DNA of 64,000 nt from Butyrivibrio sp. NC2007 (GCF_000421405.1 NZ_ATWY01000003.1:207260-271259), one strand, 5' to 3'. Counted from the stretch's first letter, positions 26,401 through 33,486 are shown. Notes: a model not told the origin generated them from the sequence alone. Translations and numbers: made by a program.

Positions 26401-28964
26401 TAACAGAGCTCTTACCGGATGATGGCTATGTATACGCTGGTTCTGATATGGAGCAGACCAGTGAAGTAACTAACTATCTTGTACTTAGAGACCAGGCAAT
26501 AGAAGTAGAGAAGATCTGGAACACCGATAATGATTTACAGAAGAATGCTGTAGTGGTTAAGCTTCTTTCAAGGAATTTTGAGACCGGTACAGATGATGGA
26601 ACAAGAGCTCTTTCTGTAGTAAAGAAGAACGGCGCCGAGTACATCAGAAACCTCAATGCAGGTGTTAACTGGAAGGCAGTGATTGAAGATCTTCCGCTTA
26701 AGAACAAGAGCGGCGAGTTCATCGTTTACTACATTTCTGAGACAACCGTGGACGGGGCTGCGACAGAATACTACTTATACAACGGTACGGACTTCGAAAA
26801 AGTACAGGAACAGCAGGTAAAGAGCGACGCGGAGAAAGCTCTTTTAACAAAGATAATCAATACCCCTTATACTACTGCAAGCGTAGAGAAGGTCTGGAGC
26901 GATGATTCAAACAAGTTCGGCACAAGGCCGGAGAGCACATTTGTAAAGCTTCAGAGAAAGGCTACGGCTGAGGAGAACTGGACTGATGTAACCGGACAGG
27001 CAGTTATAGAGCTCAATGAGACTAACAGCTGGAGAGCTTCTGTTGATAATCTGCCACTTTACGTGGAATACGCTGCAGGAGTTGATCCTGTAAGATATGA
27101 GTACAGATTCCTTGAGACCAATGCAGGCGGAATCCCATTCGTTCCTCTCGGATACAGTCTTGCTTCAGCAGATGCTGAGTATGCTCAGACCAACGACGGA
27201 ACTGAGGCAGGTTACGTTACTACTTATGAATCAGACGCATATAAGACTGTTATTACCAATACGCTGATTACCAAGAGTATTACAGCAGTTAAGATCTGGG
27301 ATGATAACTCTGATTCTCAGAAGATCAGACCGGCGGAGATTACTCTTTTCGTAGATGAAGCTGCAGGTTACGTTAAGTACGAAAATGCGCCTATCACAAA
27401 CAAGAACCTCAATGTGACACCTACAAAGAGCAGCGACGGAAATACCTGGACATACGTATTTACAGGACTTCCTAAGTATGCGTATGGCACAGGCGCAAGC
27501 GTGGCTAATCCTACAGAGATTGTTTATACGATCACTGAGGACGTTGATTATGAATACGAGAGCGGATTCATAATCAAGAATTACTATCAGACCACTTATG
27601 GCGTTGACGAGATCGCAACAACCATTACCAATACCGCGATGGAGAGTGATGGTGTGCTGCTGGTTGAGAAGAAGATAGAGAAGAGATCTGATGGTGAGAC
27701 AGTTACAACTTATGCATTCCCGTTCAAGGTAAGCTTTACAAGACCGGATACTACAGTAGTTCCTTATACCGGCAAGTACTACCTGTATGATGCTTCTATC
27801 GGCGATGAGGATCTTAGGACTGATGCCAAGGCTTCTGAGCCGGCATATGACAGGATTGAGCTGTCATCATCGGATGGAACTATCAGGATCCCTTCGGGCA
27901 AGGTTGCTGCGCTGGTTGGCATCAATACAATGTATCAGTACACAGTTACCGAGAATCCTAATCATGCGGGATATGAGGTAAAAGAGATTTCTGTTACCGA
28001 TGGAAGTGCTACATCAGGTACTGAAGAAGATACGGCTGTTGGAGGAATCTACGGATATGCACAGGGTAAAGTGCCCACGGCTTCTGACGCTGCAGTAAGA
28101 GTGACAGTCACTAACTGGCTTCTGTATCTAGCGGGTAAAAACTACCTTAAGGTTGAGAACACAACTGATGTAGTAACAAACAGCAAGGGCGAAGTTCTTA
28201 CCGGCGGTGAAGTTAAGGTATATAAGAAGCGAATCGTTGTAGATGATCCGGAAAAAATCGGTCACGATGATTATGGTTATGTAAACGACGAGACTCCATA
28301 TATTGAAGAGGCTATGTCAGTTGAGTTTGAGCCTGATGCAGCCAATGGTTATACATATTCCAACACCCTGACGATCAGCTGGTGGGCAGAAGGTGAAGAC
28401 GGTGGAGCCGGAGCACCTCACCATGTAAGTATTTCGGGATATGTTTATACTGACGCAGCCGGAATTCAGCATCCATACACCGGCAGGATTGAAAAGAATG
28501 GCGATGTCATTTCTTCTGAAAGTGATTATGCGGAGTTTGAAGCTGTTTGGAGTCCTCTGCTCAGTGGAGATGCACCATTTAAGCATGTCACAGTGCTTGA
28601 AGGATCGGTAGTTGTTACATTGGCAAGTGCTGCAACCGAGATGCCTGCTAAGACCCTGGTACAGGTAGAGTTTAATGCACCTCCAAAACCTGCTCCTGCA
28701 CCATCAGGTGGCGGTTCTGACAACAGTAGTAGCAGCGATAGCAACAGTAATAGCAATAGCGACAGCAAAGCAGCTACAGCAGTAGCTGTTGTGGCTACTG
28801 ACAACAAAGTTCAGGATCAGATCACTCGCGATGGTTCAATACAGGGTGTAAGAACCGGCGACGATACACCGCTTACAGCGCTGATAATGCTCTTTATTGC
28901 CTTTGCACTTTGCTTCTCAGCAGTATTTGGCAAGTATATGCGCATTAAACCCGGCAAGAAATAA
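17427..28964 (+). CDS. Giant Cna-B-repeat surface adhesin with TGD-type sorting signal
   Basis: This protein of about 3845 residues has a signal peptide (MKKNTFSRMM..., to about residue 30) and a Pro/Glu-rich linker (about residues 110-175). A ZU5-like beta region follows, ending in SFSPIALTAL near residue 420. From about residue 590 to 3400 come some 20 Cna-B-like modules. Each typically begins K-x-W-x-D and often has a G-x-RP motif, a W-x-x-x-F/I-x-x-LP strand, a Y-x-Y-x-V-x-E strand and an ITNT-like end. The Lys, Glu and Asn in these positions form internal isopeptide bonds in known Cna-B domains. A Ser/Asn/Asp-rich linker leads to the sorting signal: VRTGDDTP (Thr3810), a hydrophobic helix and a basic tail (YMRIKPGKK). 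The class B sortase directly downstream is the likely anchoring enzyme. The start is ATG 17427 with GGAAGG 8 bp upstream; TTG 17406 is an alternative. Confidence 0.88.
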   Translation: MKKNTFSRMMAIGLSAVLTFTNVDLRVFAEMGDEGPRKTITNIQEIDEEIARQTLYIGASEEDIIFPDTLDVTVTYQEEIETKRKIEKDDEIEPAGDSSTEATTEEIDEDLPEDIDPDADPEQNPEITPEPGTPEPGTPDPENPVPEVPEVEPEPEPASEPAPEETSEPADNASEESGEDLIGMIFPAIKAYAASDEADLDKSEEIEEPKTEPVADPENKEGEPEEEQYEIVKEIVTITEDITIENVKWELDKENSSFDKFSSDEAGAEFVYVPAISDLYEVEALLPTITVKILKEEVPLEYMVLEAEGVRVEGNLPVGSTLQVTPIDISEAESLLDDPSRVVLYALDVCIMLDGEEIEPDESVKVTLTPPADIETEVLENETFELVHFPDESEKEVVETQVNDQGELEFEMDSFSPIALTALKGTGETDNVEPATGLTFNQAVTVKFADASLITEGTSKIKLTLYGNIANMNVKEGGNASTEAFIIGEAKEIVITEVDDPGTGKTSATISTSFDSIPVYIQEGTGDKTAGGEGTYKIPEGFYGIKIETVDGYTPESLPEPGYYALNPKKDDNDKIWSTSTITINNKIMELTSPTFNLEWQDNRNYADNRPYSTKDEINTGDVPTILSKIDVYYQDGGSYVKVDGAHPTSVSRTSFSTWNVAFKNLPKKNEAGVAYSYYAKLADGFYPVQYYQASGEYVALSEGTTAKLTLTYTDAITGTIVWRAESAVALPEMINSGLFTDAGMKLYKAVGSADPAEVTEGYTVSWTKGQKTDGLDTHVTWQYSISGLPLYAANGDAIVYYTKMAETYTYSGATNPPTFKFTYDNGTASTDTDKCLSGEFIYATVIGDAEFSFDKVWYDGNDTESVNRRSLAITRGITLYLWRYPINKEMKDGAPVTHNAVQYIYKLKAADAGSESVNAINIELSRFAVSGEKFPSYDEMGYKYVYYVTEVSNSELYKTVYWNQTGDFTGSSSDKAVKNGGKLCNVRNGKIAPTVTKNWKVSAISDYVSSKCVFELQKKVDGDWVDVAEHTLTGFSSSKKKVTGTFQSQELYDELGRRYEYRVIEKSVRSGSDVDAVFNGDGWQEEGTNKFSALYELNNYTYKATTEYQATVDENGVESAEATVVNKLYGTKNVYIRKQWSGDWDIGDADKDSKTGNVTIALKRDGAAYATIVLEKPASKTDEKGSAGTFTLDCSDPLVIAENQTYTTSADGAYWETKAIVVPAYDEEGRQYNYTIEETGVVTEQTYGKEYDRSITGKEIRLYVRNYTGSQTSSIRIDVSKTWKDDSDYSQRGDVLIEIGTYDGSTFVPSEYSMTLTAGNDYQSHEWVDPTKFMTASERETYNNTTDENTKKALRAKAIQDHLNIQATLKNGTEVREIKKQVTEGNITDGVIEALVDESSNYFRPGYKVNIVRNTAGTSYTITNTRVAGRSFTFTKVWQDSANALKSRGDFLRVALFREVSGVETEVAYRDIPTYVSGDVLNTDLTVKFESYYPAYDDNGNNYTYSVKEYICKGTPATGEMQCENGKEKDTPTSKILVDVNSTKDTTKSGYVVTVDPVTTVYKSVEGSADLGYSDVNSVRIEDNYKYTNQASGARSEVDFYVIWHDKAKSDQRPDMYLTLYYSVNGSTPALYNSSVMGEYTERWESVIDGDKYIQKAIFSGLPIADENGNVYTYYVAETLNNATSDYKTDHYTEPLFDEDGYNENAVEEITVGTEVQLQALSELIPNTVKADDNATSLTQEESFTVTGITDTIQIEGRKLWQGVPEGIDKDKLPNAYIYLFRYSEHDDSNKAPVVADTATQAEKMHDYLEKAVAGNENDGSASPRGLNPSKAMYAFGIYSDDGVASYAQFPKYDDLGYQYKYSVREVIYNTYVHELPADIMYPIYSLSDNNSDLVNQYVPHTHNIRSFEITKEWDVTSSYAIKPAKATFRLYRKELDSDGYGYTNDNYAKNDLDSSEVGAAAWAANNFDIDNDELVATQIVYRQNDETTTNTIPWDNCKIFAPSGKLYSYYVVEMIDDMPGYTSTVTGTGKNAIITPKTGQEGMYIGVAFENHGIGLRDTDAQNKRTETFRNEYKATENIQTITFSKQWNVGNAPAETKTSLVPSVDIENGTNATAKALNIKLYAKAVTQSGKENDDTLNFVAGTDYTISVAVDSQDPTKWNYTITFNANKDAPIYSANGNLYKYYVEETLNSEFVKANYTAGKSVVYKTATAGEHSLAMGTLSNSLKGSFTVQKRWDDFNNDYGMREGSVQFDVYYSVDGGTSWTKCRENVELKSANGWKTTFSGLPITANNAGATGTVYQYKVIETKIVTGAQEISVPGPDVSKTAQWTPHGYDTPDGDVFYEPVGASNYKVYDPAIITTIAGGATRKIVNQLDTDNATTSLTVTKSWVDDSNKYGIRPTNLTLRIDKSIDGTDWSEVTRRTISNFEVSGDTWTYTFENLPKYFFNGTENVEYRYRVVEIAIGGTATTLDSSFIGNGGSYSVAHEFGSSAGVYTTNITNTLIKKTGSIHVKKIWNSSEAGNNVDVTLYSANFEGGANGVVTNESSLKPVTFTGSVNTLGHEGECEYASLPMYNKDGNTIVYYVKETSTGDYKTQYASGSAAYPADGATVVDALQHTIGTTDDSLYVKVVNTPLTKITGSKKWSDENNKYSLRPASVELTLQRRIGDGAWESVSADELHKTNASASPTVTVKDSAWSGSIDKLPLYALSDGSSPVKYQYRLAELTIPNAYTRKAGTAVAALTPEDGYEYGGTDEAQTSTVTNHLITRGDITVNKVWNTNSEADKHDVYVKLYSKNLENGTGTGANADVPDATATLSGSNLSKTFTGLPAVNKDGNEIVYYVEETADPRYDTAYYVQDGTGFAKVEKANAKSSGTGSFEFKIVNTPLTKITGRKFWEDDNNGFGLRPDELTLTLQRRIGSGEWADVSEDELHNTNATASPVVTIEAGSWEATIDKLPLYVLSDGANPAKYQYRLAEPVSISAYTRDRAKEITELLPDDGYVYAGSDMEQTSEVTNYLVLRDQAIEVEKIWNTDNDLQKNAVVVKLLSRNFETGTDDGTRALSVVKKNGAEYIRNLNAGVNWKAVIEDLPLKNKSGEFIVYYISETTVDGAATEYYLYNGTDFEKVQEQQVKSDAEKALLTKIINTPYTTASVEKVWSDDSNKFGTRPESTFVKLQRKATAEENWTDVTGQAVIELNETNSWRASVDNLPLYVEYAAGVDPVRYEYRFLETNAGGIPFVPLGYSLASADAEYAQTNDGTEAGYVTTYESDAYKTVITNTLITKSITAVKIWDDNSDSQKIRPAEITLFVDEAAGYVKYENAPITNKNLNVTPTKSSDGNTWTYVFTGLPKYAYGTGASVANPTEIVYTITEDVDYEYESGFIIKNYYQTTYGVDEIATTITNTAMESDGVLLVEKKIEKRSDGETVTTYAFPFKVSFTRPDTTVVPYTGKYYLYDASIGDEDLRTDAKASEPAYDRIELSSSDGTIRIPSGKVAALVGINTMYQYTVTENPNHAGYEVKEISVTDGSATSGTEEDTAVGGIYGYAQGKVPTASDAAVRVTVTNWLLYLAGKNYLKVENTTDVVTNSKGEVLTGGEVKVYKKRIVVDDPEKIGHDDYGYVNDETPYIEEAMSVEFEPDAANGYTYSNTLTISWWAEGEDGGAGAPHHVSISGYVYTDAAGIQHPYTGRIEKNGDVISSESDYAEFEAVWSPLLSGDAPFKHVTVLEGSVVVTLASAATEMPAKTLVQVEFNAPPKPAPAPSGGGSDNSSSSDSNSNSNSDSKAATAVAVVATDNKVQDQITRDGSIQGVRTGDDTPLTALIMLFIAFALCFSAVFGKYMRIKPGKK
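25325..26870 (+). repeat. Two-module coding super-repeat within the giant adhesin
   Basis: A pair of adjacent Cna-B-like modules is duplicated. Modules beginning ITGSKKWSD (about 25340) and ITGRKFWED (about 26098) are much more alike than other modules (shared LTLQRRIG, DELH.TNA.ASP, IDKLPLY.LSDG, KYQYRLAE). The modules after them (about 25740 and 26500) and one before them (about 24957) also match each other. The period is about 760-780 bp. This indicates a recent block duplication. Confidence 0.7.
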
Positions 28965-28979
28965 TGATTTGAGGCTAAT

Positions 28980-29756
28980 ATGACCAGATTAAAAGTGCTT
29001 ATGGGTCTTTTCCTCATAGGAATGGTTCTGACCGGCGTGATCCTTGCATACTTTGTAAAGGGATATTACGAGGACAGGATAGAGGCCGATAACATCAGGG
29101 AAATTGCATATGGTACGGTTTCGGAGAATCAGGTAAAAGAGCCGGGAGAGTCCGGGACGGCTGCCGAAGAGGCGGCAGATAAAGGCATTAGCATTGATTT
29201 CGCATCCCTCATAGAGATCAATTCTGATACAATGGGATGGCTACAGGCCTGCGATGGAGAAATCGACGGGCCTGTGGTCCAGACCACAGGCAACAGCTTT
29301 TATCTGGATCACAGGTTTGATGGCTCTTCAGGGAGCGTTGGGTGCTTCTTTGCGGATGCAGAGCTTCCGGATGCGTTTGGTGCGCCTCTGACCGTGGTCT
29401 ACGGCCACAACCGTAAGGACGGCAGCATGTTCCATCCGCTGCTGAACTACAAGGATGAACAGTATTTTAAACAGCATCCGACATTTGTGGTTTGGACCGA
29501 GGATGAGGAGATTACCTACAGGGTTTTCTCAGCGTTTTTTGCAGATAATAACGTGGTTTATGGCGATACATTTATGAATGCTGTAAATAACGGAGAAGAG
29601 GGCGATGCACTCAAACTGCTCTTTGAGGAAGCAAAGGAGAAATCTTTATACGACGCAGGAGAGGACCTGAAGCTGGATAATATCGTAATTCTCAGTACCT
29701 GCGAGTATTCCGGAGCCAACAACAGAATGGTGATATTCGGAGTCAAAGTTAAATAA
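28980..29756 (+). CDS. srtB: Class B sortase
   Basis: This 258-residue membrane-anchored transpeptidase has an N-terminal signal-anchor helix (about residues 5-27), an acidic linker, then the sortase barrel. The catalytic triad is visible: His143 in VYGHNRKDGSMF, Cys241 in LSTCEYSG and Arg249 in NNRMVIFG. The long segment between His and Cys, and the GHN..DG.MF motif, place it in class B. It follows the adhesin by 15 bp and ends at a strong terminator, so the two form one transcript. I infer that its substrate is the TGD-type signal of that adhesin. Whether it attaches the protein to peptidoglycan or also polymerises it cannot be told from sequence. Confidence 0.92.
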   Translation: MTRLKVLMGLFLIGMVLTGVILAYFVKGYYEDRIEADNIREIAYGTVSENQVKEPGESGTAAEEAADKGISIDFASLIEINSDTMGWLQACDGEIDGPVVQTTGNSFYLDHRFDGSSGSVGCFFADAELPDAFGAPLTVVYGHNRKDGSMFHPLLNYKDEQYFKQHPTFVVWTEDEEITYRVFSAFFADNNVVYGDTFMNAVNNGEEGDALKLLFEEAKEKSLYDAGEDLKLDNIVILSTCEYSGANNRMVIFGVKVK

Positions 29757-29781
29757 AATATATAACATATATAGTATATAA

Positions 29782-29810
29782 AAACACCTGCCTCCCGGCA
29801 GGTGTTTTTT
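29782..29810 (+). terminator. Rho-independent terminator after the sortase
   Basis: AACACCTGCC pairs with GGCAGGTGTT around a TCCC loop, followed by a T-run. It lies 25 bp after the sortase stop codon. Confidence 0.92.
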
Positions 29811-29870
29811 GAGCCCTAGGGACGGAGTCAAGGGCTCATTTTTGAGCCCTGGGGACGGAGTCAGTGGCTC
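29811..29870 (+). repeat. Two REP-like hairpin repeats (GAGCCC type)
   Basis: Two 27-bp units (29811-29837 and 29844-29870) start GAGCCC, have a core (G)GGGACGGAGTCA and end (G)GGCTC, so each can fold into a short hairpin. They are 33 bp apart. The same unit occurs inverted at 34777-34803 and direct at 63947-63973. A related type with GGGGACGTTTCA lies at 31710-31777 and 63980-64000. Confidence 0.75.
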
Positions 29871-29885
29871 ATTTTCAGAATTGTG

Positions 29886-29914
29886 TTGCAATTTTGAAAC
29901 GGATAGGATATAGT
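29886..29914 (+). promoter_or_regulatory. Promoter of the cyclomaltodextrinase gene
   Basis: TTGCAA (29886-29891) and TATAGT (29909-29914) are separated by 17 bp, a near-consensus housekeeping promoter. The predicted start near 29921 lies just before the palindromic operator at 29926. Confidence 0.7.
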
Positions 29915-29925
29915 AGTGTTTGTTA

Positions 29926-29941
29926 CGGAAAACGTTTTCCG
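29926..29941. promoter_or_regulatory. LacI-family-type operator palindrome
   Basis: CGGAAAACGTTTTCCG is a perfect 16-bp palindrome with a central CG, as in operators of LacI/GalR-family repressors (MalR, CcpA and others). It overlaps the start of the transcript, directly downstream of the -10 box and just before the ribosome-binding site, so a bound repressor would block transcription. No LacI-family gene is in the window. Maltose-responsive control is inferred from the enzyme it precedes. Confidence 0.7.
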
Positions 29942-29954
29942 AAAGGAGATACCC

Positions 29955-31709
29955 ATGTTTTTAAGTGCTATTTATCATCGAATGTCAGAACAGTACTGCT
30001 ATCCACTGGATTCAGAGCAGCTAATAATCAATATCAAAACCGGATATGATGTGGACAAAGTCTTTATATACTACGGAGACCCCTATGATGCCGGAATAAT
30101 GGGCGGAAACGAGCGCTGGAGCGGAAAGAAGGAAGAAATCTGCTTCAAGAAAAGGCTCAAGGATCACATCTGGTGGACCACCACACTTCGCCCGGAATAT
30201 AAGAGATGCAAGTATTATTTTGAGCTCCACGCCGGAGATGAGGTTATGTACTTCTTCGAGGATGGTTTTTACACCGAAGAAGAGATGAATACTGAAGGAA
30301 AGGTGCTTTCTTACTTTATCATGCCCTGGATGAATCCTGCGGATGTGTGCAAGACTCCGGCCTGGGTCAACGATACGGTGTGGTACCAGATCTTTCCCGA
30401 GAGATTCTGCAATGGTGATAAGAGCATAGATCCCGAGGGTGTTATGCCCTGGCAGACCGGAGAAGTTGGCTTTAAGGACTACTATGGCGGAGATATCAGA
30501 GGTATTCGTGACAGATTGCCTTATCTTAAGGACCTTGGAATTACCGGAATATACTTAAATCCTATATTTGAAGCGCACAGTAACCACAAGTACAACACTA
30601 AGGACTACAAGAAAGTTGACCCTCAGTTTGGCACCAATGAGGACCTCAGAGCGCTGGTGGACGAGGCTCATGCGCTGGGCATCAGAGTTATGCTGGATGC
30701 GGTTTTTAACCACACCGGAATTGACCATCCTATGTGGGAGGACATTGTGGAGAAGGGCCAGGCATCTGAATATGCTGACTGGTACATGATCAATAAGTGG
30801 CCACTTGAGAAGGGCAGGGATACAAGGGACGGAAGGTATTACTCTTTTGCATTCGCAGAGTACATGCCAAAGCTCAACACCAATAACCCCAAGGTTCAGG
30901 ACTATCTGCTGGATATTGTCAGGTTCTGGATTGAGACCTTTGACATAGACGGACTGAGGTTTGACGTAGGAAATGAGGTTTCACACTCATTCCTTAAGGC
31001 TTTGAGGTATATGACCTGCCATATGAAGGAGGACTTCTACCTTCTTGGCGAGATCTGGCATGATTCGATCTCATGGCTGCGTGGAGATGAGTATGATTCT
31101 GTCATGAATTATCCGCTTACTACGGCAATTTCGGACTTCTGGGTATACAAGAACAGAGGAAGAGAGTCTTTTGAATACGACATAAACAGATGCTTTACCA
31201 TGTATTATGCCCAGGTGAACGATGTTTTGTTCAACCTCCTAGATTCTCATGATACCAACAGGCTTTTGGATAAAGCAGGGCACAACATAGATATCTTTTA
31301 CCAGCAGCTTGCTGTTCTGTTCACTATGCCGGGAAGCCCCTGTATCTACTACGGTACAGAGGTGGCTATGGATGGATCCTATGATCCTGACTGCAGACGC
31401 TGTATGCCCTGGGATGAGATTGACGCCGGCCTTAAAGATGGCGAGATTTCAGAGATGAAGCGCCTCATCGAGATGAGAAAGACTCTGCAGTCCTGCAAGA
31501 GCAGAAACTTCCACTTCCCCAATGATATTGAGGAGAAGAGGGTTATCTCTTTTACCAAGATCGGGGAAAATGAGAGCATTCAGATTTACCTTAACTGTGA
31601 GGAGAATGCGGTGGATATCGATGTTAGCGGATTTGAGGGCGTTGTATACTCACGCAAGTGGAGTGATGGTAAGCTGGAGCCTAACGGGGTGCTGATACTC
31701 AAGAAATAA
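29955..31709 (+). CDS. GH13 cyclomaltodextrinase/neopullulanase-like enzyme
   Basis: This 584-residue cytoplasmic enzyme has an N-terminal beta domain (about residues 1-125, CBM34-like, beginning MFLSAIYHRMSEQYCYPLD) fused to a GH13 barrel. The catalytic residues are Asp337 (GLRFDVGNE), Glu366 (LGEIWHD) and Asp433 (LDSHDT). The VNDTVWYQIFPERFCNGD and DAVFNHTG motifs are typical of the cyclomaltodextrinase, maltogenic amylase and neopullulanase group, which degrade cyclodextrins and maltodextrins. The ATG at 29955 has AAAGGAG 6 bp upstream. The frame stays open back to a GTG at 29916, but that would translate the operator, so it is rejected. It is a single gene with its own promoter and operator. 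Confidence 0.88.
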   Translation: MFLSAIYHRMSEQYCYPLDSEQLIINIKTGYDVDKVFIYYGDPYDAGIMGGNERWSGKKEEICFKKRLKDHIWWTTTLRPEYKRCKYYFELHAGDEVMYFFEDGFYTEEEMNTEGKVLSYFIMPWMNPADVCKTPAWVNDTVWYQIFPERFCNGDKSIDPEGVMPWQTGEVGFKDYYGGDIRGIRDRLPYLKDLGITGIYLNPIFEAHSNHKYNTKDYKKVDPQFGTNEDLRALVDEAHALGIRVMLDAVFNHTGIDHPMWEDIVEKGQASEYADWYMINKWPLEKGRDTRDGRYYSFAFAEYMPKLNTNNPKVQDYLLDIVRFWIETFDIDGLRFDVGNEVSHSFLKALRYMTCHMKEDFYLLGEIWHDSISWLRGDEYDSVMNYPLTTAISDFWVYKNRGRESFEYDINRCFTMYYAQVNDVLFNLLDSHDTNRLLDKAGHNIDIFYQQLAVLFTMPGSPCIYYGTEVAMDGSYDPDCRRCMPWDEIDAGLKDGEISEMKRLIEMRKTLQSCKSRNFHFPNDIEEKRVISFTKIGENESIQIYLNCEENAVDIDVSGFEGVVYSRKWSDGKLEPNGVLILKK

Positions 31710-31777
31710 GGTGACTCAAAATGAGACAAAGTGAAACGTCCCCGGTGACTCAAAATGAGACAAAGTGAAACGTCCCC
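31710..31777 (+). repeat. Two tandem 34-bp REP-like units (GTTTCAC type)
   Basis: Two identical 34-bp units, 31710-31743 and 31744-31777, begin immediately after the stop of the GH13 gene. Read on the minus strand each holds GGGGACGTTTCAC followed by TTTGTCTCA, the same as the element cut by the right end of the window (63980-64000). A partial third unit (TGACTCA) follows. Confidence 0.8.
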
Positions 31778-31836
31778 AATGACTCACTGTGATACAATGT
31801 TAAAGGAAACCAAAACCGGACTCAAAGAGGGTATTT

Positions 31837-32565
31837 ATGGCAACTTACGCTGTTTCAGATATCCATGGATGTTACGACGAACTGATGGAGCTAGTGAAGC
31901 TCATTGGTTTCTCTGATGAAGATACGCTATATGTGCTTGGAGACTGCGTTGATCGTGGGCCTAAGCCGGTGGAGGTTCTGGCTTGGATGATGAATAAGCC
32001 AAATGTCATCCCCATCGCCGGGAATCACGAGAATATGATGCTTAAAGTTCTTTTGCCCGGATTAAAAGAGGTAAATTCTGAGGAAGCAGTGGAAAAGACG
32101 CTTACCATGGACTTCATCACGGATACAAACCTTTGGTTTTTGAGCGAAAATGGTGGTAAGATAACTTCTGACGCATTTAGGCGGCTTTCGGCGTATGATC
32201 GGGAAGCTCTTGTGGAGTATGTTCAGGAGTTCTCTCTTTATGAGGAAGTTACGGTTAACGGGCAGAGGTTTGTGCTTGTTCACACTATCGGCAAGAACAT
32301 CCACAGCCTTGAAGACCTTGAGAATGCTGACCTGTCGTCGATTGAGGAGTTTCTGTATGACAGGCCCGATTTCGAGGAAGACTGGGATAGGGGAGATGAC
32401 ATATTCATTATCGGCCACACTCCGACCTGGTTTCTTGGAAAGAAAGATAATCATGTTTTCAGGAACGGAAATCTTTTAGATATAGATTGTGGCTGTGTCA
32501 TGGGAGGGAATCTTGTGGCGATATGCCTGGAGACTATGGAAGAGTTTTATGTTAAGGGGCACTGA
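31837..32565 (+). CDS. PPP-type serine/threonine phosphatase-like metallophosphoesterase
   Basis: This 242-residue enzyme has the PPP-family metal-binding blocks: SDIHGCYDEL (Asp8, His10), GDCVDRGP, GNHENM, a later VLVHT histidine and GHTPTW. The N-terminal arrangement fits bacterial PrpA/PrpE-like phosphatases and ApaH-like symmetrical diadenosine tetraphosphatases. The two cannot be separated from sequence alone. It has no signal peptide. The start ATG follows an AGAGGGT site. It precedes an AEC transporter by 3 bp and may be co-transcribed with it. Confidence 0.82.
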   Translation: MATYAVSDIHGCYDELMELVKLIGFSDEDTLYVLGDCVDRGPKPVEVLAWMMNKPNVIPIAGNHENMMLKVLLPGLKEVNSEEAVEKTLTMDFITDTNLWFLSENGGKITSDAFRRLSAYDREALVEYVQEFSLYEEVTVNGQRFVLVHTIGKNIHSLEDLENADLSSIEEFLYDRPDFEEDWDRGDDIFIIGHTPTWFLGKKDNHVFRNGNLLDIDCGCVMGGNLVAICLETMEEFYVKGH

Positions 32566-32568
32566 CAG

Positions 32569-33486
32569 ATGGTTCTGGTTCAGCAGATGATCGTTTTATT
32601 CATAATGATGGGGATCGGGTTTTTTTGTGGGAAAAAGAGCTTTCTCACAGACAGCGGCTGTAAGACCCTCTCGTGGATCGTGGTAAATATCGCAACGCCG
32701 GCCTTGATCCTGTCGGCGGGAATGAATGAGGAAAGTACCATCAGGGGAAGCTCCCTGTTATTTGGATTTCTTGTTACATTGGCAGTGTATGCTTTTTTGA
32801 TCGTGATATCTTTCATTATTCTGCCAATTCTAAGGGTACAGAGCGATGACAAAAGTATATACCGCGTCATGACGATCTTTTCCAATGTAGGGTTTATGGG
32901 GCTTCCCATCTTACAGGCTGCGTATGGTCCGGAAGCAGTGCTGTACGGGGCGCTTTTTCAGTTCCCCTATAATTTTCTCATGTATACATACGGAATAGCA
33001 GCAATTAAGGGTGATAATCCGCTTAAAGGCGGGAATCCACTCAAAAAGATTTTGAACATTGGCGTTATTTCCTGCATCATTTCGATCACTATATACGTTT
33101 CCGGTATTCATATGCCTTCTTTTATCACTTCGTCTGCCAAGCACCTCAGCAGCATTGCTGCACCTCTTAGTATGATGGTAATCGGCCAGTCCATGACTTC
33201 CATAAAAGTCAGGGAGCTATTTGGTGATGTTAAGCTCCTGTTGTTCTCACTGATAAAGCTGATAGCAGTGCCGATCCTTGGAGTTCTGCTCCTTGGCTTA
33301 TTCATCGATGACAAGCTGATATTGCAGGTGTGCTATGTTATGCTGGCAACTCCGATAGGCTCTATGACTGCAATGGTTGCACAGCAATATGGGGGTAATT
33401 ACGCCCTGGCTTCTAAGGGAGTAGCATTATCTACGCTTTTGTCAGTAGCTACCATTCCGCTGATATCTCTTTTGCTCCAATTATGA
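32569..33486 (+). CDS. AEC (auxin efflux carrier) family transporter
   Basis: This 305-residue integral membrane protein has about ten hydrophobic helices in two halves separated by a hydrophilic loop (KGDNPLKGGNPLKK, about residues 148-162). The N-terminal part (MGIGFFCGKKSFLTDSG and NIATPALILSAG) and the C-terminal part (ATPIGSMTAMVAQQYGGNYALAS) match bacterial AEC-family permeases, which include malate and other carboxylate transporters. The substrate cannot be deduced. Its start lies 3 bp after the phosphatase stop, suggesting coupling. Confidence 0.85.
   Translation: MVLVQQMIVLFIMMGIGFFCGKKSFLTDSGCKTLSWIVVNIATPALILSAGMNEESTIRGSSLLFGFLVTLAVYAFLIVISFIILPILRVQSDDKSIYRVMTIFSNVGFMGLPILQAAYGPEAVLYGALFQFPYNFLMYTYGIAAIKGDNPLKGGNPLKKILNIGVISCIISITIYVSGIHMPSFITSSAKHLSSIAAPLSMMVIGQSMTSIKVRELFGDVKLLLFSLIKLIAVPILGVLLLGLFIDDKLILQVCYVMLATPIGSMTAMVAQQYGGNYALASKGVALSTLLSVATIPLISLLLQL

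Noticed and set aside
29916..29954. GTG at 29916 as start of the cyclomaltodextrinase
   Set aside because: It would translate the operator and the ribosome-binding site. ATG 29955 has AAAGGAG at the right distance and matches the family N-terminus better.
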